Shown here: in pieces, positions 36,298 through 45,753 of the stretch
Layout of the letters: every line of letters begins with the position of its first letter
How positions within the stretch are numbered: position 1 is the first letter of the stretch
Assembly (NCBI RefSeq): GCF_011398925.1
Contig: NZ_AP022842.1
Location: forward strand, 2,220,001 to 2,284,000
DNA length: 64,000 bases
DNA from: Bacillus sp. KH172YL63
Lineage (GTDB): Bacteria; Bacillota; Bacilli; Bacillales; Bacillaceae_B
Reading direction: 5' to 3'
Position numbers and translations under genes: made by a program
The notes under the pieces: model-generated
What the model was told of the DNA's origin: nothing
Databases searched by the model: none
Seen by the model: only the letters and a program-made list of their open reading frames with translations

Positions 36298-36322
36298 GCC
36301 ACCCCTTTACGAAAGGAATGGC
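36298..36322 (-). terminator. Terminator of the thermonuclease gene
   Basis: On the minus strand GCCATTCCTTT-CGT-AAAGGGGTGGC forms a hairpin with two mismatches, followed by TTTTATTTTT. Confidence 0.75.
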
Positions 36323-36335
36323 CAACACTATCTAT

Positions 36336-37403
36336 TTATCTCTCACACGCCCATCCATCTTTGTCCCGGTCATGTTTCTTCGCGTAAGCAGGATGATCGG
36401 AAGCGACTCCGTGTGGGTAGACCTTTGTAAGTTCCGTGCAGTTTTGGTAAAACTCTTGCTGAGTGGCAGCTGCAGGTTCTTCGCTTGCAGTACCGGATTC
36501 ATTACTTGATTTAGACGTAGTAGATGCTGTCGAAGCTTTCTTTTCTTCCTTTGGATCCAGATCTCCTTTAGTCGTACCGTTTTCGCCATAAGCCCAGAGC
36601 CCCGTACCCTTCTCCCTTGCTTCCCGGGCGAATTTCATGAAGTACTCGCTGTACATCACATCCGGGTTGTAAGTGGACGGCTCGGCATATCCGTTTAATA
36701 CCAGGTCCGCATTGAACATCTTCGTCCGGATCTCTTCTTCGTTCATAACATCCTTAGGGACCTCAAGCCAAATCAGGCGAAGGTAACGGTTGTACCGGTC
36801 CGTATCGGACACATCTTTTTGAAGCCAGACCGTTTTGCCTTCCAGCTTTTCAGTCGTGTAATTACTTGCTTCTTTCCCGTATTCTTCAGTCCTCGTTGTG
36901 GACTCAGGCGTGTTGACGCCGATGAACCGCACCTTTCTTCCATCCTTCAATTCGACTGTATCACCATCGATCACGCGGGAAACTAGTACTTCTTCCAAAC
37001 CGAATGATTCGGCAAGTTCCTGCTGCGCTTTCTCAGCTTCAGCTTTTTCCACTTTCGCCTTTTCTTCAGCCAGCTTCTTCTCTTCTTCCTTGGCTTTCTT
37101 CTCTTCTGCCGCCTTCTTTTCTTCGTCTGCCTTCGCCTGTTGATCGGCTTCTTTATCAGCCTGCGCAGTCGTTTCTTTTTCCACTTCTTTTGTTGGAGCT
37201 GCACAGCCTCCCAGGACGATTCCCAGGATTCCGACCGTGATCATCCAGCCTGCGTACGCCCTTTTAACTTTTCTCTTTTGGGAAGTGTGGTATAAACCAA
37301 ACACCACGATTAATAGTCCAACCCATGCTAAAGGCGTGATCATCGCCATGAGCAGCGTGAAGATGATGGCAATGGCAGCCAAGTTCCTACGTGATTCTTT
37401 CAT
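36336..37403 (-). CDS. Membrane-anchored thermonuclease with excalibur domain
   Basis: 355 residues. Two or three N-terminal hydrophobic segments, the last ending LGGCAAPT, so either a membrane hairpin or a lipoprotein-like cysteine near residue 68. A K/E/A-rich coiled-coil linker follows (about 70-135). The staphylococcal-nuclease domain spans about 138-285 with RVIDGDTVEL, RFIGVNTPES and the catalytic-arginine region. After a Ser/Thr-rich linker the C-terminus is an excalibur domain with a calcium-binding DRDKDGWAC motif. The layout suggests a surface nuclease that degrades external DNA or RNA. GAGGTGCTG precedes the ATG. Confidence 0.85.
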   Translation of the reverse strand: MKESRRNLAAIAIIFTLLMAMITPLAWVGLLIVVFGLYHTSQKRKVKRAYAGWMITVGILGIVLGGCAAPTKEVEKETTAQADKEADQQAKADEEKKAAEEKKAKEEEKKLAEEKAKVEKAEAEKAQQELAESFGLEEVLVSRVIDGDTVELKDGRKVRFIGVNTPESTTRTEEYGKEASNYTTEKLEGKTVWLQKDVSDTDRYNRYLRLIWLEVPKDVMNEEEIRTKMFNADLVLNGYAEPSTYNPDVMYSEYFMKFAREAREKGTGLWAYGENGTTKGDLDPKEEKKASTASTTSKSSNESGTASEEPAAATQQEFYQNCTELTKVYPHGVASDHPAYAKKHDRDKDGWACER

Positions 37404-37808
37404 TTCAGCACCTCATTATATTTTTTCGTTCAAACCTTCTGAATGGCCGCAACCTTTTAACAGTTTTGTATATTAATTGTATTATAAAATGGCTCATTTA
37501 TCAGATAATCTCGCAATTTAGTGAAGAATATTCTGTACTCGGGAGAAAAAAGGGCAGATGCTTTATGCTTAACAGGTTCTGTTTTGGAGAACAAAAATGA
37601 TGATTAACAGTTAATAAGGGTTCCAATCATTGCTTCGTCCCCCTTTTAAAAGCCCTGTTTTATTTATAACCTATTAAACACTTTTTAATTTGAAAGATAT
37701 AATTTATCTAAGTCAGTTCACCTGAAACAGGTGGGCTACGATTTTTTTGAGGGAAATGTAAAAAATATGTTAAAGTAATGACAGTTATAAATGGCTAGGA
37801 GGGTTTAA
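37404..37808. other. Intergenic region between divergent genes
   Basis: AT-rich, about 400 bases. It must hold the promoters of the thermonuclease and the 37809 gene: for the latter TTGAGG at 37747, 17 bases before TTAAAG, is possible. I see no gene, RNA or strong hairpin in it. Confidence 0.4.
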
Positions 37809-38096
37809 TTGAAGAACGAAGTGTTACCTAAGAAATGGGACGTTTTTAAAAACATCGCTCTTGTTATCATTCTCTTTATATCTATAAGATATCTATTTGA
37901 TGAAGAGCCCTTTAATGACAATCTTGGTTGGTTTGCCATGGTACTTTTTTGGATTGTCAAAGTGTTCTTTGACCTTATTCAAAATATAAGCAAAGGTGAT
38001 AAAAAGTCTATGGTCGGGGATGTCATCTTTTTAGCCGTGGGGTTTGGCTTACTGCTTTGGCGAGGGTTTAAATGGTTGGGAATTCCACCTTATTAA
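37809..38096 (+). CDS. Small three-TM membrane protein
   Basis: 95 residues, TTG start with TAGGAGGG 5 bases upstream. Three hydrophobic segments: IALVIILFISIRYLF, WFAMVLFWIVKVFFDLI and VIFLAVGFGLLLW. Stand-alone gene; function unknown. Confidence 0.65.
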   Translation: MKNEVLPKKWDVFKNIALVIILFISIRYLFDEEPFNDNLGWFAMVLFWIVKVFFDLIQNISKGDKKSMVGDVIFLAVGFGLLLWRGFKWLGIPPY

Positions 38097-38155
38097 CGGT
38101 TGTAACTCTATACCACTTTGACAATAGCAATCTTCAGTAAATGGCAATATTAAAT

Positions 38156-38409
38156 AGAGGCTGGGCCAAAGGGTTCCAGCAAAACAAAAATCCAAACAAG
38201 TGATTTGATAAAATCTAACTCGTTCGGATTTTTAATTTTTAGTGCTAAAGCTTAATCCATGTATTAAGCAGGTTCTAGCTGTTGGTTGAAGTGCAAGACG
38301 AAGACTCATGCGGGAAAAGCGGAGTCTTGGACGGACATCAACAGCGGTGTAACACGTCATCTAATTGTTCATCTTTAGAGTGTATAAATTAAGTTATGTC
38401 CCAGCTTCT
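38156..38409. repeat. Non-coding repeat element with inverted ends
   Basis: The ends AGAGGCTGGGCCAAA (38156-38170) and the complement of the stretch ending at 38409 (AGAAGCTGGGACATA) match at 11 of 15 positions in inverted orientation. Inside lie an AAAAATCC/GGATTTTT hairpin (38196-38240) and a GACTCATGCGGGAAAAGCGG stretch like a recurrent Bacillus intergenic repeat. No open frame. It resembles a MITE or bcr-type element and fills the gap upstream of the TelA stop. Confidence 0.55.
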
Positions 38410-38484
38410 TTTCGGTTTGATATTTTTCTTGTTGATCATTCGACTTGTAGAGCCAATGATTAATCCTGCTCTTTTCTTATTTTT

Positions 38485-39576
38485 TTACTGCTGTGAAGTC
38501 ACTTTCTTCATATTATCCTGAAGTTCCAAGATCCGGTTGGTCCCCTCTTCACGCAGACGCTTGTTCTCTTCTTCAATCGATTTCGTTTCCTGCAGTCCTT
38601 TAACGATCGTATTCCAGGACTCTTCAATCGTTTCAATTTGAACGCTTGGTCTTCCTGCCAATTTGGCAATTTCCGTGCTTTGATTTGCGATGTTTTCTGC
38701 ATTACGCTTTAACATCTCATTTGTACGGCGATCAAGCTCATTCATAGAATCAGCAACAAGTTTTTGTCGCTTCGCCGTAACCGCCTGGATGATGCCGTTT
38801 TTGAAGATTGGGATCGTGATGATAAATGCTGAGTTGATCTTCCCGATCAGTTTCGTATTCCCCCGCTGTAGAAGGCGAATTTGCGGTGCTGTCTGGAGGG
38901 CCACCATGCGGGCCAAATCAAGATCATATACGCGTTCTTCCAGCGTTTGGATAGCACTCTTTAACGTATCGAGTTGCAATTGGGCCATCTGGTCCCCGTT
39001 CATCGCTTTTTGTTCATATTCCGGAAGCGTGTTCTTCAGTTCGTCCAATTTGATTTGACCGGCCACGACGTATTTTTCCAGCTCCATATAATATTGGATG
39101 TTGTTTTCATACATTTCTTCAAGCGTCATCGTCGAGCGAGTCATTTCATCTTTGTACTTCGAGATTTCAACGTGGACTTTCTCGATTTCGCCGCCCAGTG
39201 TCTGGTATTTGCCGAAGATCTTTTCGATCATGTCGTTTCCACGGTTGAACAGTTTCCCGAGCAATCCGCCTTTTTTCTCTTCGAAATCCTTCTTATCAAA
39301 GCGATCCATGATCTTGCCGAGCTGCTTCAGCATGGCTCCTGAGTCCGTCACTTCCGTCGTTCGCATCATGGATAGGATGCGGTCTGAGAACTGGGAGATC
39401 TGCACGGCCGGTTCTTTCCCGAACTCTAACAGTTCCATTTGGTTTCGTGTATCCACTTGCTGGGACAGGCGGATGACTTCTGGATCCTGGCGAAGCTCCT
39501 TGCGAATGTCCTCGGCCTTTTTCTCTGTGATCACTTCATTGTTCTCAAGAGTTGCAATGTTCGTTTCGTTTACCAT
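38485..39576 (-). CDS. yceH: Toxic anion resistance protein, TelA family (YceH-like)
   Basis: 363 residues, mostly helical. Conserved TelA features include GDQMAQLQLDTLKSAIQTLE and NSAFIITIPIFKNGIIQAV near residue 250. TelA proteins are linked to tellurite and cell-envelope stress tolerance; the mechanism is unknown. It is the last gene of the Ter operon, 13 bases after YceG, as in Bacillus subtilis yceGH. Confidence 0.85.
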   Translation of the reverse strand: MVNETNIATLENNEVITEKKAEDIRKELRQDPEVIRLSQQVDTRNQMELLEFGKEPAVQISQFSDRILSMMRTTEVTDSGAMLKQLGKIMDRFDKKDFEEKKGGLLGKLFNRGNDMIEKIFGKYQTLGGEIEKVHVEISKYKDEMTRSTMTLEEMYENNIQYYMELEKYVVAGQIKLDELKNTLPEYEQKAMNGDQMAQLQLDTLKSAIQTLEERVYDLDLARMVALQTAPQIRLLQRGNTKLIGKINSAFIITIPIFKNGIIQAVTAKRQKLVADSMNELDRRTNEMLKRNAENIANQSTEIAKLAGRPSVQIETIEESWNTIVKGLQETKSIEEENKRLREEGTNRILELQDNMKKVTSQQ

Positions 39577-39589
39577 CGTTTCTTCACTC

Positions 39590-41209
39590 CTATTTATGGG
39601 ATTTGATTGTCTTGAAAATTCTTCTTACAATCGAAGGTTCTTTATACTCAAGCTCAAATGACATTTCCTCCAGCCAATGGGTATCGAATACCTTGGACTC
39701 GATAAATTGTTCGATGCAATTATGGCCCGGTGGATTATAGACGACGATATCCACTCCCAGTTCGTTAAAGAAGAGAAGCCTTGCTGCATCTGAGCGTGAT
39801 AGCATACCGTTCATTTCATTATTGAACAGCACCAGCTTCGGAACATCCTGTGAATAATCAAACTTCTGGATGAGTTTCAAGTCTTCCGGGGAAAGATCCG
39901 TCGCTTGAGTGAATAGATAAAGTTTTACGTCCTCCAGTCGTTCATGATTGAACGGAAGCAGCCGGGGGCTTTCACACATTTTTGAGATGACATGGGCAAT
40001 GGCACGCTGAACTCCTTCAGGAAGATGCTTATATTGCCACCAGTTGCCGGTCATCATTTTCTCTACATCCAGGGTTCCGTCACTCGCCAAGGAATGTTGA
40101 TAATGGAAGGTATGATTGGCTTTCACTTCCGTCGTGAACGGAAAACGCTGGATCAATACCGCATTCTTGTCTTCTGCCAAACTATGTAAACGGCTCCAAT
40201 ATTCCTTGTGATTCTCTGAAACCCCCATAATTTTAGCGAAAATCGCCGGGATCTCGACTTTCTGCCTGGTGGCTTGGAAATTCGGACGGACGAATGCCTT
40301 CTCTTTACTGATTAAGAACAGTTCATCATACGTTGTTTTCAAGGTGACCGACGAAGGCAGACTGTTGCGGAATTGCCACGGTTTATACAGTTGGGATCCG
40401 TCATGGAACAATACATCATTCAGCTCCTGCGTTGCACGGTATGCGACAGTCGACTGACGATCCGGCTTCTCCGTCGGGAACGGTTCCAGTTCTCCCTTGC
40501 TTGATTGCTGAATAACCTTGGAGCATAACTGATCAGGGTCCAGATCCGCAAACTGATCTTCACCACCGGGATGGAAGATGAGGACATCACACCCGATGCT
40601 CATCAAGTAATAAAGAAAATACAACTGACTCTTCGTTGCGTCTCCGTACCAAATGACCCGGGGCATTTCAATTTCCGGATCAAGCTCTTTTAACCATGGG
40701 TCCAGGTGATTCCAAGACCATTTCACAATGTCCACTAACACCCTCCGGAAATCGGGACTTCCTAAACCGGCGGGATGTTTTTTCTCAAAAGTACCCAGTA
40801 CCGAAATAAGGGATTGTCTCAGCAACCTGTGAAACTGCTGATTGCTGTGACCGGGAATGAGTTGCTCACCTTCCATGAACGCGACAATCCTGTTGACGGA
40901 CAGCCCTTTTTCTTTTTGATTGATCATGATAATCTTCTGAACACGCTGAAACATTTCCGGTGTGATCTCTTTATTTAATTCCTCACTTAAGACGTGGATC
41001 CCATCGGACGTATAAAGTTCATAGAGGGACAGATAATAATCCGTTTCATCGTATCCAATTCCGACAATCCTCCCCGTGACCTGGCAAAAGCTTAGCTGTT
41101 CATCTTTCTCATAAGGAGTCCGTTCAGGGAGTTTTTTATATAATATTTGTTTCCATTTATCAGAGTCGATCTCTGCTTGAGTCATGTTGATACTGGAATA
41201 ATCACTCAT
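39590..41209 (-). CDS. yceG: YceG-like protein of the Ter operon
   Basis: About 539 residues from the ATG at 41209 (GAGGGGTGA upstream). The size and its position before TelA and after the Ter block match Bacillus subtilis YceG. No catalytic motif is obvious; stretches such as RVIWYGDATKSQLYFLYYLM and IGCDVLIFHPGG recur and suggest a Rossmann-like glycosyltransferase-type fold in two copies. Probably acts with TelA in the envelope stress response. Confidence 0.8.
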   Translation of the reverse strand: MSDYSSINMTQAEIDSDKWKQILYKKLPERTPYEKDEQLSFCQVTGRIVGIGYDETDYYLSLYELYTSDGIHVLSEELNKEITPEMFQRVQKIIMINQKEKGLSVNRIVAFMEGEQLIPGHSNQQFHRLLRQSLISVLGTFEKKHPAGLGSPDFRRVLVDIVKWSWNHLDPWLKELDPEIEMPRVIWYGDATKSQLYFLYYLMSIGCDVLIFHPGGEDQFADLDPDQLCSKVIQQSSKGELEPFPTEKPDRQSTVAYRATQELNDVLFHDGSQLYKPWQFRNSLPSSVTLKTTYDELFLISKEKAFVRPNFQATRQKVEIPAIFAKIMGVSENHKEYWSRLHSLAEDKNAVLIQRFPFTTEVKANHTFHYQHSLASDGTLDVEKMMTGNWWQYKHLPEGVQRAIAHVISKMCESPRLLPFNHERLEDVKLYLFTQATDLSPEDLKLIQKFDYSQDVPKLVLFNNEMNGMLSRSDAARLLFFNELGVDIVVYNPPGHNCIEQFIESKVFDTHWLEEMSFELEYKEPSIVRRIFKTIKSHK

Positions 41210-41278
41210 GATGTCACCCCTCACATACTTTTTTCAGCAGAGGTCATCAGCCGGTGACCTCCATGTAATGCATAATTC

Positions 41279-42079
41279 CTATTTTGCCTCTACGTTCCCA
41301 TAGCGGCTTTGTACGAAATCGACGATTTCCACTGAAGCGTTGATTCCAGCTTCCCTCGTCTGATTGAGTATAGGAAATTTCTCCAGAACCTCTCCATGAA
41401 GGGGGGCAATCCCATACGTCCCGTTCGTAATCAGTTCAAAATCCAGGATGGAATCACCTGCTGTGCAAATATCATCTAATCCGAGCGCCACTCGTAAATA
41501 GCGAAGGGCGGTCCATTTCGTAAGGACCTTTGGAATAAAATAAAGTTTCCTTCCCTGAAGTGACACTTGCCATCCTAAATGATCCGCAAGTGCCCTTAAC
41601 TCTAAGAATCGATCAGAAGAAAAACGGTCCGTATGGAGGATGATGTAAAAAAACACAGAGTCTCCCGGTTTGATTTTCTTGATCCAATTTGTGTCGTTAA
41701 GGGCTGTGACTTTCTTCATTATCTCTTTAAGGGGCGTGGAGTTCTGTAGCAGCTGCTCGACATGAATCGTCCATTCCTTCCACACCTCACCCCTCTTCAA
41801 GATCGTTCCCCCATTGCTGGTGATCGCATAGTCGGGCTTGATTGTATCTTGAAACAGCTGGATCCTCTTATACTGCTCGATTGTCCTTGTTGTCACCGGG
41901 ATAAAAAGCATGTCATCATTGATCTGCTTCAGGATCGCTTTCGTTTTGGTTGAAATATAGGAAATGGGTTTCCCGTCGAGGAGCTCAATGCATTCCTCGT
42001 TGCCGTCCGACCCATACGCTGCGAGCATTCTTGGTGAGAAAATCAGGGTACGGTCCAGGTCACTTGCGAATGCGTTCAT
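41279..42079 (-). CDS. HAD-superfamily hydrolase of the Ter biosynthetic block
   Basis: 266 residues. HAD motif I is ASDLDRTLIF (DxDxT near residue 7); motif IV region GDSILDFELI near 220. A Cof-like cap lies between. Overlaps the StiP gene by 4 bases. In Ter-linked clusters HAD phosphatases accompany the PRTase, StiP and HpcH proteins and are thought to help make a nucleoside-like metabolite (Anantharaman, Iyer and Aravind's proposal). Confidence 0.8.
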   Translation of the reverse strand: MNAFASDLDRTLIFSPRMLAAYGSDGNEECIELLDGKPISYISTKTKAILKQINDDMLFIPVTTRTIEQYKRIQLFQDTIKPDYAITSNGGTILKRGEVWKEWTIHVEQLLQNSTPLKEIMKKVTALNDTNWIKKIKPGDSVFFYIILHTDRFSSDRFLELRALADHLGWQVSLQGRKLYFIPKVLTKWTALRYLRVALGLDDICTAGDSILDFELITNGTYGIAPLHGEVLEKFPILNQTREAGINASVEIVDFVQSRYGNVEAK

Positions 42080-43185
42080 GTCTCTTTGTCCATCTGCTTG
42101 ATCAGGCCGCAGCAGCTGTACGACATGTCATTATACTCTTCAACGGGAACCCCTCTGTCCTTTGCAAGCATGAGGATATGCTCTAGATAATGTTCTTTCT
42201 CCGTATTGATCAGAATCTTCCACGGCACCCTTCTTAACAGAACACGTGTCGTTTCCCCGACACCCGGCTTGATATGATTGATATCGGGAATATGAAACTC
42301 TTCCTGAATTCTCCTCACCGAATTCAAGCCTTCCCAATTCATGTCTGTATGGTTTTCCCGCAGCCCGGCAAGCTCTCTTTCCACTATTGATGATATCCCT
42401 TTAAATTCAGACGTAATCGTATCCACATAGAACAATGACAAGTCTTCCGGTAACAATTCCTTATAGTATTTTGCCCCGTGGAAATCATCAGGACCAATCA
42501 ACGAGTCATTCAATACCGTACGGCTTACAAGACCGGAAACCGTCGAATTCAAGCCGGCACTGGGAATCAGGAAATCCTCCCGGGTGCCGTACAGATTAGA
42601 GCAGTGACCGGGATCGGCCAGGACGGCAAGCTCAGGGGAAAGATCCGTTCCATGCTTCTTGTTGTAGCGGTTGATAGATGATGTCAGCTCTTTCGTAATC
42701 GCACCCTTTCCGGTCCACCCGTCCACAAACACCAGATTCTCTCCAGGGTGTTGGTCCAGTATGAATGAAAGAGCATTTTCATCGATGCCACGGCCCCTGA
42801 TGATCGATATACTGTAATGGGGGACCGTCACACCATATTTGTAGCCGATATACCTTTTCATCAGAACACCTATAGGGGTCCCTGCCCTGGCCAGACTGCA
42901 GAGGACGATATCCAGCCCACGTGAATGTACAATCTGTTCAGCGGCAAGGGCCACATATAAAGCGATGTCCTTTTTGGTTTTTTCCAATGAATCATGAAAA
43001 AGCTTGATGTATTCTTTGGAAGGCTGATATTCGACTGGAAGCATCTCGGAATAGTGGACTCCGTTCTGGATCGCCCTTTCCCGTTCAAGCGTACTTTTTT
43101 CAATATCGGCCCCAGACAGATCCTTTAGGAGGAAGGTAACGTCTTCCTTTGTGTAACTGCCCAGATTATCTATTGTTTTGACCAT
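42076..43185 (-). CDS. StiP-family protein (PRTase-like, Ter-associated)
   Basis: About 369 residues. Three ATGs in a row follow AAAGGAG; the last (43185) has the best spacing. LCSLARAGTPIGVLMKRY and FVDGWTGKGAI resemble the PRPP and pyrophosphate loops of phosphoribosyltransferases, as in StiP proteins; the tail (about 280-370) carries MSYSCCGLI, with adjacent cysteines. StiP proteins have been called cysteine proteases, but the PRTase-like core suggests nucleotide chemistry. Lies within the end of the PRTase-TRSP gene. Confidence 0.8.
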   Translation of the reverse strand: MVKTIDNLGSYTKEDVTFLLKDLSGADIEKSTLERERAIQNGVHYSEMLPVEYQPSKEYIKLFHDSLEKTKKDIALYVALAAEQIVHSRGLDIVLCSLARAGTPIGVLMKRYIGYKYGVTVPHYSISIIRGRGIDENALSFILDQHPGENLVFVDGWTGKGAITKELTSSINRYNKKHGTDLSPELAVLADPGHCSNLYGTREDFLIPSAGLNSTVSGLVSRTVLNDSLIGPDDFHGAKYYKELLPEDLSLFYVDTITSEFKGISSIVERELAGLRENHTDMNWEGLNSVRRIQEEFHIPDINHIKPGVGETTRVLLRRVPWKILINTEKEHYLEHILMLAKDRGVPVEEYNDMSYSCCGLIKQMDKET

Positions 43186-44563
43186 CATCATCACTCCTTT
43201 CCATAGTGGAAAACATAACGACATTCAAAGTCCCGATGCCCCTGTCCTTCGCCAATTGTTTAATTTCGTTCAGCGATTCCTCTGAAACCTCTCTTTCAAA
43301 GAAAATGAACAATTCATCATACTCATCCCGGGGGATATTGTAGATATAATGAACCACTGCATCGTCTTCTGGATTCTTGAATGAAAAACCGCTCTTTATC
43401 GCATACCCCTGCTTCTCTATGGGAAGAATCGGGCTCCTTGTGGTGGAGTGATAGAGTACTCCTTCTCCCATGAGTGAAGCGATCTTCATCGGGAGGTACA
43501 TCATTTCACCGGTACCGAGACAAAGAGTCTTCTTATTAACCCGGTACTGTTTCAAATAATCTGCTGCCTTCCCGCAGGCTGCGTCCACGTCCTCTTTATG
43601 GTTATGGGCAATCCCGAATCTTCCTGTTTCTTTGATATATGGAATCCCGTCTTTGTTATTAACATATGGAGTCCGGGTGAAATACGGTGCGAGGTTGAAC
43701 CTTTCTACGTGAAGTTCATTCCCCTGATCTATCGCCTGATAATCATACTCCGCTTCCCCGATGGTTTCTCCGGAAAATGTGATATGTCCCGACAAGAGGG
43801 ATGTCGTATGGATCTTCACTTCTAATTCTCTTTCCAACTGGCGGAACTGCTTTCTATTGTCATCCGATCGCCAATCCAGAATCGATACGACAGTATACTG
43901 TTCACGTGGAAATTTGGAATGAATATCTCTGATGATATTCAAAGCCGTCTTACCCGTTGTCATTTCATCATCAATCAGTACGATCGGTTTATCGTTTCGT
44001 ATGCTGTGCTCATCTAGATAGCAAAATTGGTTGACCGCATGTGAGTGTTCTTCTTTGAAATTCAACAGGGGAACGAGGTCCTTGATTTCTTCCCTTGTGG
44101 TATGGATATATTCAGCGTCCCCGATACTGTCAAAAAATGCATGTCCGAGCGAAGTTGCGGTTTCGGCAAACCCGATGATTAGGGGATTGTTTGGTAAACA
44201 GAGCTTTAAACCGGACAGTATATGATAGGCTTCCTGGATTTCCAAAGGTTCATCAGAGAAAGTACCTTTTATGATACAGTCTTTCTGTTTCACACTTTTG
44301 CCTGTGATTTGTTCGTAATATTCAATTGCCAATAAACCCGATGCAAGCAGTGACTGTGAAGGATTTAACGGTAAATGTTTTCCTAATAGTTTACTAACAA
44401 ATAGAAATCCTCTCTTCTTATTCACCCTCGCTGCCATCAGGAATAAGTCGTCGAGCGTGAGGTTCAGGGGATTTTCCAAAACCTCTATTTCAATGGTCAT
44501 ATTAGGTAACAGTTGAAGTTTGTGCTGTGTCTGACAATAAGTCGATGTAGTTGTGATTTTCAT
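43166..44563 (-). CDS. Phosphoribosyltransferase with C-terminal TRSP domain
   Basis: About 466 residues from the ATG at 44563. The N-terminal half contains LDDLFLMAARVNKKRGFLFV and a PRPP-binding loop PIVLIDDEMTTGKTALNII near residue 195. The C-terminal half (TRSP) has LCLGTGEMMYLPMKIA and YHSTTRSPI, which gives the domain its name. It probably forms a glycosidic bond on PRPP in making the proposed Ter metabolite. Overlaps genes on both sides. Confidence 0.85.
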   Translation of the reverse strand: MKITTTSTYCQTQHKLQLLPNMTIEIEVLENPLNLTLDDLFLMAARVNKKRGFLFVSKLLGKHLPLNPSQSLLASGLLAIEYYEQITGKSVKQKDCIIKGTFSDEPLEIQEAYHILSGLKLCLPNNPLIIGFAETATSLGHAFFDSIGDAEYIHTTREEIKDLVPLLNFKEEHSHAVNQFCYLDEHSIRNDKPIVLIDDEMTTGKTALNIIRDIHSKFPREQYTVVSILDWRSDDNRKQFRQLERELEVKIHTTSLLSGHITFSGETIGEAEYDYQAIDQGNELHVERFNLAPYFTRTPYVNNKDGIPYIKETGRFGIAHNHKEDVDAACGKAADYLKQYRVNKKTLCLGTGEMMYLPMKIASLMGEGVLYHSTTRSPILPIEKQGYAIKSGFSFKNPEDDAVVHYIYNIPRDEYDELFIFFEREVSEESLNEIKQLAKDRGIGTLNVVMFSTMERSDDDGQNNR

Positions 44564-45698
44564 TGTACACCCCATAAATCATTGATTTTCTCAAAACCTT
44601 CTGTGCCCATAAATAATGGGGTTTGATTTCGTTCATTTTGTTGGCGTATTCACTCTTTTTCACTCCAACATTTCCATTTGCACTCTCCGTGATAGACAGT
44701 GCATCCAAATAATCCTCTTTCGAAACGGCATTCAGACTTTCCACAATTTTGATGTGATCCGGATGGATGACCGTTTTGCCATTCAATCCATTGGCCAGGT
44801 CCAACAAGGTCTCCTTGATTAATCCATCATGATATTCACTCAATAACTGCGACCTGAACCGTAATCCTTCTTCTCCGTAAGATTCTTTAAAAGGAGACTG
44901 TCGCAACTCAGGCTTCAAGATCCTTGAAGAGGAATGCTCAAAATACTCCCACACAGGCCCGGAAATCGTGTAGTCCCTTCCGAAATAGTTCATCACATCC
45001 ATCATAAAATCTTTCACGAGCGAAATATCATATATCGTTGTATGGCAGTTGCGTCTGACTCCGTAAAGCCCGCAAAGATCCGTGGCACCGATACGAATAT
45101 TCAGTATGTACTGCTTATATTGATGAAGTAGCTTCTTTATATCGGATAGATGACTGTACCGGGTCTCTTTTTCGAGGAGGTCAGCTGTTTCAAAGATCGG
45201 CATCCCGTATAAATGAATCCCATTTTCCTTTCCAGCTTGAATCAAGTGATTCAAATAGGAAGAAGCATTACCAAGTGAAAACTTAGGAAATACGAACCCG
45301 GTTAAACAGGAGATCGCCTCTCCCAGGGCGCTGCTCATAGTGGAGATTTGCTCAGGTGATCGTACTCGAAGAAATATCAAGGGGAGATCTGTTGTAGACA
45401 GTCTTCCGTTTTGTAAAGACTCATAAATCGATTGAAGATGGTGGATCACCATTTTTTCCGCATGTGCTACTTCACTGTCACCAATGGCATCCTCGAGACA
45501 TAGGACCATGGAACATAATTCAGGGTATTTCCTTTCGATGACCAAATCTGAAATATCTGCCCTTGTAGCCGGCATATATAATGTGGCTCCCAAGCTGTAT
45601 TCCAGCAGGTCTTTCGGTGACTCTTTCGTAATGTCCGCCGGTTTAATATAAAAAACCCCTGCAGTCTGCAGAGCCGATAAATAACTAAAATGCCTCAT
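44502..45698 (-). CDS. HpcH/HpaI (citrate-lyase beta-like) aldolase of the Ter block
   Basis: 398 residues. CitE-like TIM barrel: LGATLYMPATRADI near residue 37, VLCLEDAIGD near 65 (acidic metal ligands), LRVRSPEQ near 120, VFPKFS near 135 and IHPDHIKIVESLN near 335. CitE-like enzymes cleave or join C-C bonds next to a CoA or keto acid. In Ter clusters they belong to the metabolite-making block. The ATG lies only 21 bases after a strong terminator, so expression needs read-through from the TerC gene. Confidence 0.85.
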   Translation of the reverse strand: MRHFSYLSALQTAGVFYIKPADITKESPKDLLEYSLGATLYMPATRADISDLVIERKYPELCSMVLCLEDAIGDSEVAHAEKMVIHHLQSIYESLQNGRLSTTDLPLIFLRVRSPEQISTMSSALGEAISCLTGFVFPKFSLGNASSYLNHLIQAGKENGIHLYGMPIFETADLLEKETRYSHLSDIKKLLHQYKQYILNIRIGATDLCGLYGVRRNCHTTIYDISLVKDFMMDVMNYFGRDYTISGPVWEYFEHSSSRILKPELRQSPFKESYGEEGLRFRSQLLSEYHDGLIKETLLDLANGLNGKTVIHPDHIKIVESLNAVSKEDYLDALSITESANGNVGVKKSEYANKMNEIKPHYLWAQKVLRKSMIYGVYNENHNYIDLLSDTAQTSTVT

Positions 45699-45721
45699 CT
45701 ATTACACCTCATATTTAGAAA

Positions 45722-45750
45722 AAAGAAGGAGAGTCAGAGTCTCCTTCTTT
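45722..45750 (-). terminator. Strong terminator inside the Ter operon
   Basis: Arms 45722-45732 and 45740-45750 (AAAGAAGGAGA/TCTCCTTCTTT) and a following T-run on the minus strand. It lies 3 bases after the TerC stop and just before the HpcH start, so it should lower expression of the downstream six genes. Confidence 0.85.
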
Positions 45751-45753
45751 CCA

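Noticed and set aside
37004..37240. Leucine/proline-rich frame opposite the thermonuclease linker
   Set aside because: An effect of the K/E/A-rich linker read backwards.
39098..39661. 187-codon plus-strand frame
   Set aside because: Antisense to TelA and the end of YceG; low-complexity Ser/Phe/Ile sequence, as expected from a reverse frame.
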